The notes beneath the pieces are model-generated. The model was given only the letters and a program-made list of their open reading frames with translations. It had not been told where the DNA came from and did no database searches. From Alphaproteobacteria bacterium (GTDB taxonomy: Bacteria; Pseudomonadota; Alphaproteobacteria; RF32; CAG-239), in the NCBI GenBank assembly GCA_017465945.1, contig JAFTVD010000024.1, positions 1 through 64,000 on the forward strand: a stretch of DNA of 64,000 nt, written 5' to 3'. The stretch's first letter is position 1, and every line of letters begins with the position of its first letter. The translations under genes were made by a program, and so were the position numbers. Positions 63,362 to 64,000 of the stretch are shown one piece after another.

Positions 63362-63485
63362 AAGTATATCCTATTCTGAAGCATATGTTTTCAGAATAGG
63401 ATAGTACTTAAAAATAAACAACTGATATATTGTTTGTGTGTATAATCTTTGATGATTGGTATGGATATTAATTGCTACTATTTAT
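63360..63485 (-). repeat. Duplicated leader, copy 2, with RBS-masking hairpin
   Basis: This is the second copy of the leader at 61731-61856. The hairpin arms are 63403-63392 and 63378-63367, with a 13-nt loop. The copy reaches into the last codons of the 63468-63800 gene, so it is probably the parental copy and the duplication carried part of that gene's end. Confidence 0.8.
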
Positions 63486-63800
63486 TTCTTGAGTAGGTGC
63501 GTTTTCTGAATTTTTGGTATTATCTTTGGGCATTTTTTCTTTGTCTCCATCTATACCATCCTTAACATCACTTGCGACTTTTTTAGTACCATCCCAAACA
63601 TCTGATGTTACTTTTTTGGCACCATCCCATACGTCTGATGTAACCTCTTTAGTACCGTCCCACACATCTGCTGTTACATTTTTTGTATCTTGCCAGATAC
63701 CATCACTTTCTGCTAATAGTATTAAGCTTTGTGCTTTGGTATTATTTGACAAGGCTAGAAAACTTATAGCTAGCATTGTATAAAAAATATATTTTTTCAT
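63468..63800 (-). CDS. Secreted protein with 11-residue amphipathic repeats
   Basis: The 110-residue precursor has a signal peptide (cleavage after about NTKA, residue 23). The mature part is dominated by about four tandem 11-mers of the form VTSDVWDGTKK (residues about 40-84), followed by a Lys/Asp/Asn-rich tail. Such 11-mers form amphipathic helices as in LEA-type or apolipoprotein-like proteins that coat membranes or protect against stress. The ATG at 63800 follows AGGAGGA. No exact family is recognised. Confidence 0.7.
   Translation of the reverse strand: MKKYIFYTMLAISFLALSNNTKAQSLILLAESDGIWQDTKNVTADVWDGTKEVTSDVWDGAKKVTSDVWDGTKKVASDVKDGIDGDKEKMPKDNTKNSENAPTQEINSSN
63588..63686 (-). repeat. 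33-bp tandem repeat inside the 63468-63800 gene
   Basis: Three consecutive 33-bp units beginning ACC(A/G)TCCCA encode the 11-residue repeats of this protein. Units differ at a few bases, mostly in third positions, so the protein repeat appears to be maintained. Confidence 0.75.
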
Positions 63801-63865
63801 ATTAATCCTCCTTTTTTGCAAAGTACATGTATTATTTATTTTTAGAGTTTCAATATACCACAATA

Positions 63866-63892
63866 AAAAACCACCCTTTTTTGGGGTGGTCT
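63866..63892 (-). terminator. Terminator of the gene cut by the right edge
   Basis: Minus strand GACCACCCC, loop, GGGTGGTTTTTT forms a stem with a U run. It lies 22 bp after the stop codon at 63915-63917. Confidence 0.8.
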
Positions 63893-63914
63893 TTAGTTTA
63901 AATTTTGTGATAAA

Positions 63915-64000
63915 TTATCTTACAAGAGCTTCTGCTAAAGCTTCTATTTGAGATAAATCACTTTGTTTTACAGATGATTTGATAGTAACTTTTTCATCTA
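63915..64000 (-). CDS. C-terminal end of a gene cut by the window edge
   Basis: A minus-strand open frame enters from the right edge and ends DLSQIEALAEALVR at the stop 63915-63917. Only about 27 residues are visible; they look like a C-terminal amphipathic helix. A terminator follows, supporting a real gene end. The family cannot be told. Confidence 0.6.
   Translation of the reverse strand, partial: DEKVTIKSSVKQSDLSQIEALAEALVR

Noticed and set aside
63588..63686. CRISPR-like array
   Set aside because: The 33-bp units are contiguous without spacers and encode an in-frame protein repeat.

Overview
The window looks like the AT-rich chromosome of a Gram-negative alphaproteobacterium, probably host-associated. 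This is an inference from gene content and order: a pyrH-frr-uppS-cdsA-rseP-bamA-lpxD-fabZ envelope cluster, gatCAB, plsY-dprA-topA, secF-secD-yajC, a Suf-type Fe-S set, and GtrA/GT-C type envelope glycosylation genes. No plasmid or phage structural genes were seen, and there is no complete rRNA gene or CRISPR array.

Layout. 1-9000: a YegD-like Hsp70; an unknown gene (1864-2664) bracketed by two copies of one 43-bp terminator segment; a beta-barrel protein behind a highly structured RNA leader; an MsrAB fusion; an orphan PilT/GspE-like ATPase; two genes lacking Shine-Dalgarno sites; and a 1.8-kb codB segment bounded by an intact tRNA-Gly and a 48-bp copy of that tRNA's 3' part. 9000-22100: murA, a GT2 glycosyltransferase, a MoxR/DUF58 pair, a UvrD/PcrA helicase with a NUDIX gene, GtrA plus a frameshifted GT39-like gene, and gatCAB. 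22100-33150: secDF/yajC, a catalytically degenerate NlpD, sufB, a small lipoprotein behind a second structured leader, topA, dprA and plsY.

33300-46030 is a long rightward run. It makes UMP kinase, ribosome recycling factor, undecaprenyl and CDP-diglyceride precursors, RseP, BamA, LpxD and FabZ. It continues after a terminator with a nested promoter into sufS-DUF59-sufE, a sucC/sucD-like pair and comF. The SucD-like protein has tyrosine where the phosphohistidine belongs. 46050-57400: a TolC-family protein, glycogen phosphorylase, a TerB-like protein, tRNA-Ser, an acyltransferase, and an apparent operon of a coiled-coil membrane protein, dus and trkA.

57500-64000 is accessory. Downstream of tRNA-Thr lie an HNH protein, small lipoproteins, an acetyltransferase overlapping a truncated BRO-N/DinD-type start, decayed ORF tails, a palindromic repeat, and many copies of an 8-bp word also present in the tRNA-Thr T arm. 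Further right, two membrane-protein genes share a duplicated leader (about 126 bp) whose hairpin buries the ribosome binding site. Beside them is a secreted protein with 11-residue repeats. The window ends inside a gene.

The most novel material appears to be the two structured leaders (3467-3642 and 28604-28866), the integrase-less tRNA-Gly/codB unit, the duplicated RBS-masking leader, and the SucD-like protein without its catalytic histidine.
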